From: CAZLIC01 sp964559535
GTDB lineage: Bacteria > Pseudomonadota > Alphaproteobacteria > Rhodobacterales > Rhodobacteraceae
DNA: 64,000 nt
Assembly: GCA_964559535.1 (NCBI GenBank)
Contig: CAZLIC010000009.1
Span: forward strand, 19,053 to 83,052
Reading direction: 5' to 3'
In this document: positions 61,100 to 64,000 of the stretch, piece by piece
Numbering within the stretch: the first letter of the stretch is position 1
How the letters are laid out: each line of letters begins with the position of its first letter
Notes under the pieces: generated by a model
Databases searched by the model: none
What the model was told of the DNA's origin: nothing
Seen by the model: the letters and a program-made list of their open reading frames with translations, nothing else
Translations under genes and position numbers: made by a program

Positions 61100-62125
61100 T
61101 CACAGTTTGACGGGAAGACCGGAGCGCACGCTTTCATCTGCCGCCAGGCAGACGGCCAGAGAGCGTACGGCATCCTGCAGGTGGCGGGTGAGGTCGAGGT
61201 CTTCCGCGATGGCCCGCGCCATGAAGGCCTGTTCGCGGTCGCACAGGGCCTGGTGGCCCGGCTCGTCGGCCATCGACAGGTCCTGGTCGGGCTGGCCCAC
61301 GCGGTGAACGCGCAGCAGGGAGGTCTTCGTATGTGTGTCGTGGTCGTCGGATCGGGCGCTGTCCGGCATGCGGATGGACACGGCGCCGTTCGGGCTGACG
61401 ACGTCCTTCACGAAAAAGGCGGTGTCGCTCATCATCGGGCCCCAGCCGGCCTCGTACCAGCCCACCGAGCCATCGGCGAACAGCACCTGGAAATGGCCGT
61501 AATTGTACATCCCGGGCGCGATGTCGTCCGACAGGCGCAGACCCATGCCCCGCACCTCGACCGGGGCGGCGTCGGTGATCTGGCACATCACGTCCACATA
61601 GTGCACGCCGCAGTCGACGATGGGGCTGGTGGTCTGCATCAGCGCCTTGTGCACCTCCCATGTCGGCCCGGACGACTGCTGGTTCAGGTTCAGGCGGAAC
61701 ACATAGGGGCCGCCCAAGGCCCGCGCCTCGGCGATCATCCGCATCCATGACGGGTGGTGGCGCAGGATGTAGCCGACCACCACCTTGCGCTCGGTTTCCG
61801 CCGCGCAATCGGCCACCCGCTGCGCATCGGCCACCGTTGTTGCCAGCGGCTTTTCCACGAACACATGCGCGCCGGCCCGCATGGCGGCCACGGCATAACC
61901 GGCATGGCTGTCGGAGTAGGTGGCGATGCAGACAAGGTCGGGCTTCAGGCGGTGCAGTGCCTCGGTGAAGTCCGTGGTCACTGGGTAGCCCAGCAGGTCG
62001 GGCGGCAGGGGGACGGGCGAGCGGTTGACCAGCCCGACGATCTGGAACGCCGGGTTGTGGTGGTAGGCCAGCGCGTGGCTGCGGCCCATGGTGCCAAGGC
62101 CGGCGACAAGCGTGCGAAGGGTCAT
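61100..62125 (-). CDS. Gfo/Idh/MocA family oxidoreductase
   Basis: A 341-residue NAD(P)-dependent sugar or inositol dehydrogenase. Rossmann start LVAGLGTMGRSHALAY, EKPLA (near 98), and the substrate-binding domain with GVHYVDVMCQI. It lies between the permease and ATPase genes in the sugar ABC operon, overlapping the permease by four bases, so it likely oxidises the imported sugar or a derivative. The start is ATG 62125. Confidence 0.88.
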   Translation of the reverse strand: MTLRTLVAGLGTMGRSHALAYHHNPAFQIVGLVNRSPVPLPPDLLGYPVTTDFTEALHRLKPDLVCIATYSDSHAGYAVAAMRAGAHVFVEKPLATTVADAQRVADCAAETERKVVVGYILRHHPSWMRMIAEARALGGPYVFRLNLNQQSSGPTWEVHKALMQTTSPIVDCGVHYVDVMCQITDAAPVEVRGMGLRLSDDIAPGMYNYGHFQVLFADGSVGWYEAGWGPMMSDTAFFVKDVVSPNGAVSIRMPDSARSDDHDTHTKTSLLRVHRVGQPDQDLSMADEPGHQALCDREQAFMARAIAEDLDLTRHLQDAVRSLAVCLAADESVRSGLPVKL

Positions 62126-62958
62126 TTGACGGCTCCTGAAGTGATGCCGCGGATCAGCTGGCGCGAGAAGATGAGGTACAGCACCAGCACCGGCACGATG
62201 GCGAGGCTGAGGGCCGCCAGCACGGCGTTCCAGTTGGTGACGAACTGGCCGATGAACACCTGGCTGCCAAGCGTGATGGTCTTGGTGGTTTCCGAGGGCG
62301 CAAGGATCAGCGGGAACCACAGGTCGTTCCAGATGGGGATCATGGTGAAGACGGCCACGGTCGCCATGGCGGGGCGCACCAGCGGCAGCACCAGGCGGAA
62401 GAAGATGGCGTATTCCGACAACCCGTCGATGCGGCCGGCACTTTTCAGGTCATCCGACACCGTCTTCATGAATTCCGACAGGATGAAGACGGCCAAGGGC
62501 AGCCCTTGCGCGGTGTAGACGAGGATCAGGGCGAAGAGGGTGTTGACGAGGTTCGCCTGCACCATCAGCTCCAGGATCGCAACGGTGCCAAGGCGGATGG
62601 GGATCATGATGCCCAGCGCCAGGTACAATCCCATCAGCAGGTTGCCGCGGAAGCGGTATTCCGACAGGGCAAAGGCCGCCATGGCGCCGAAGAGGAGGAC
62701 GAAAAACAGGCTGGAGACAGTCACCGTCATCGAGTTCAGGAAGTAGCGGAAGAAGTCGCCCTGCTGCAGCACGGTGGTGAAGCCGACAAGATCGAAGTTG
62801 CCGGGGGTTGGCGGCATGAGCGGCTCGGCGAAGATCGCCTTGCGCGACTTGAAGGCATTGATGACGATCACGAAGACCGGGAACAGGGCGATCACGGTCC
62901 ACGTCATCAGAACGGCATGGGCGGCGATGCTGCGCGACAGGGGGGTGCGGGTGGCCAT
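62122..62958 (-). CDS. sugar ABC transporter permease (MalG type)
   Basis: A 278-residue CUT1 permease with six membrane helices and the EAA loop DDLKSAGRIDGLSEYAIFFRLVLPLVRPA. It starts MATRTPLSRSIAAHAVLMTWTVIALFPVFVIVINAFK and lies nine bases downstream of the MalF-type permease. Partner of that subunit in the pore. Confidence 0.92.
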   Translation of the reverse strand: MATRTPLSRSIAAHAVLMTWTVIALFPVFVIVINAFKSRKAIFAEPLMPPTPGNFDLVGFTTVLQQGDFFRYFLNSMTVTVSSLFFVLLFGAMAAFALSEYRFRGNLLMGLYLALGIMIPIRLGTVAILELMVQANLVNTLFALILVYTAQGLPLAVFILSEFMKTVSDDLKSAGRIDGLSEYAIFFRLVLPLVRPAMATVAVFTMIPIWNDLWFPLILAPSETTKTITLGSQVFIGQFVTNWNAVLAALSLAIVPVLVLYLIFSRQLIRGITSGAVK

Positions 62959-62967
62959 GGCGTTCCC

Positions 62968-63885
62968 CTAGAACTGATAGCGGCGCAGCCGCGTCTGGAT
63001 GCCGAAAAGGTAGATGCAGACGCCGACCAGGATGATGGCGAACATGGCGGTGGCGATGGTCGCGCCCATGTGCGGGTCGCCCAGTTGCAGCTGAAAGCCA
63101 AAGAAGGTGCGGTACAGGAAGGTGCCCAGGATGTCGGTGCTGTAATCCGGCCCGGCCAGCGCGCCCTGGGCCACGTAGATCAGGTCGAAGGCGTTGAAGT
63201 TGCCGACGAAGGTAAGGATCGAGATGATCCCGATCGAGGGCAGGATCAGCGGCAGCTTGATCTTCCAGAACTGCGCTCCGCCGGTGACGCCGTCCATCTC
63301 GGCCGCCTCGATCACGTCGTCGGGGATCGACAGGAGGGCCGCATAGATCAGCATCATCGGGATGCCCACGAACTGCCACACCGACACCAGCGCCAGGGTG
63401 GTCAGCGCGTATTGTTCTTTGCCCAGCCAGGGCGCGAACAGCGACTTCAGCCCCATCATGTCCAGCATGCCGGGCGCGATGCCCCAGATCGGCGACAGGA
63501 TCAGCTTCCAGACGAAGCCGACGATCACGAAGGACAGGATGGTGGGGATAAAGATGGCAGTGCGGTAGAAGGCCGAGCCGCGCAGGCTGGGAGAGGACAG
63601 CAGCGCCGCCAGCACGATGCCGATGGGGTTCTGCACCAGCATGTGCACGATGAAGAACCAGAAGTTGTTGCCCAAAGCGTTCCAGAAGGCGTCCGACCAG
63701 CGCGGGTCGCCAAAGAGGGTGGCAAAGTTCTGCAGGCCCACGAAGATGCGGTTCTGCCCGTCCACATTGTAAAGCGACAGGTTCAGCGTTCCGAACAGCG
63801 GGATGATCATGATCGCCGTGTAGACGATCACCGCCAGGGCCAGGAACACGGCAATATGCCACCGAAACGGCTTGCGCACTGACAT
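62968..63885 (-). CDS. sugar ABC transporter permease (MalF type)
   Basis: A 305-residue CUT1 permease with six membrane helices: IAVFLALAVIVYTAIMIIPLFG at the N-terminus, EAA region IPDDVIEAAEMDGVTGGAQFWKIKLPLILP. The start at 63885 has GGGAGG upstream, directly after a dispersed element. The binding-protein gene would be expected to the right of the window. Confidence 0.92.
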   Translation of the reverse strand: MSVRKPFRWHIAVFLALAVIVYTAIMIIPLFGTLNLSLYNVDGQNRIFVGLQNFATLFGDPRWSDAFWNALGNNFWFFIVHMLVQNPIGIVLAALLSSPSLRGSAFYRTAIFIPTILSFVIVGFVWKLILSPIWGIAPGMLDMMGLKSLFAPWLGKEQYALTTLALVSVWQFVGIPMMLIYAALLSIPDDVIEAAEMDGVTGGAQFWKIKLPLILPSIGIISILTFVGNFNAFDLIYVAQGALAGPDYSTDILGTFLYRTFFGFQLQLGDPHMGATIATAMFAIILVGVCIYLFGIQTRLRRYQF

Positions 63886-63897
63886 GCCGCGCCCTCC

Positions 63898-64000
<103 letters not shown>

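Overview
This window is high-GC alphaproteobacterial chromosome, most likely from a member of the Rhodobacteraceae (Rhodobacter, Tabrizicola or Paracoccus type). The evidence is an ethylmalonyl-CoA pathway crotonyl-CoA carboxylase/reductase, a DUF1013/TrcR-type cell-cycle regulator, Sit-type manganese transport with a Mur-like operator, RTX proteins, and GC-hairpin/TATTT dispersed elements in the intergenic gaps. It is chromosomal housekeeping DNA interleaved with accessory surface and regulatory genes. No tRNA, rRNA, insertion sequence, prophage or CRISPR array was found.

Layout. 1-6800: acetoacetyl-CoA reductase, a PlsB-like acyltransferase, crotonyl-CoA carboxylase/reductase, a stand-alone SF1 helicase, and an unusual protein made of four internal repeats. 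6970-22000: translation and DNA maintenance. The familiar ffh-rpsP-rimM-trmD group is present, but trmD lies about 10 kb from rimM. The intervening DNA carries dnaX-ybaB-recR, an RTX subtilase with a divergent winged-helix/TPR regulator, trcR, an RNase T2 and a membrane protein. Three GNAT genes and a chorismate mutase are coupled to ffh by stop/start overlaps. 22100-30200: LysR/EamA pair, a NaChBac-type voltage-gated channel, the EF-P/EpmA pair, a SARP-like regulator, and a PAP2/haloperoxidase-fold protein with a collagen-like (Gly-Thr-Gln)14 N-terminus. 30300-40300: amino-acid ABC binding protein and permease without an ATPase, a YafY-type regulator divergent from a small ABM-like protein, a cytochrome P450, an M3 oligopeptidase, hisD, a frameshifted membrane M15 peptidase, and a TerC protein.

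40390-46330 holds the best candidate for an undescribed system. It is a six-gene minus-strand cluster: SGNH/CE2-like esterase, GT61 glycosyltransferase, hexapeptide acyltransferase, AMP-forming acyl/aminoacyl ligase, stand-alone acyl carrier protein and a fold-III PLP decarboxylase. It looks like a pathway that activates an acid on a carrier protein and uses it to decorate a cell-surface glycan. 46430-50480: manganese/zinc ABC transporter sitABCD-type operon with an upstream Mur-like box. 50500-58100: Nudix hydrolase, a second RTX protein, ettA, an alpha/beta-hydrolase lipoprotein, and a MotA/MotB-like pair with a histidine-rich MotB N-terminus. 58250-64000: a short MprF-like protein convergent with a sugar ABC transporter operon (two permeases, a Gfo/Idh dehydrogenase, an ATPase) that runs off the right edge.

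The last 55 bases are an essentially pure C run inside a dispersed GC hairpin, probably an assembly artefact at a contig end.
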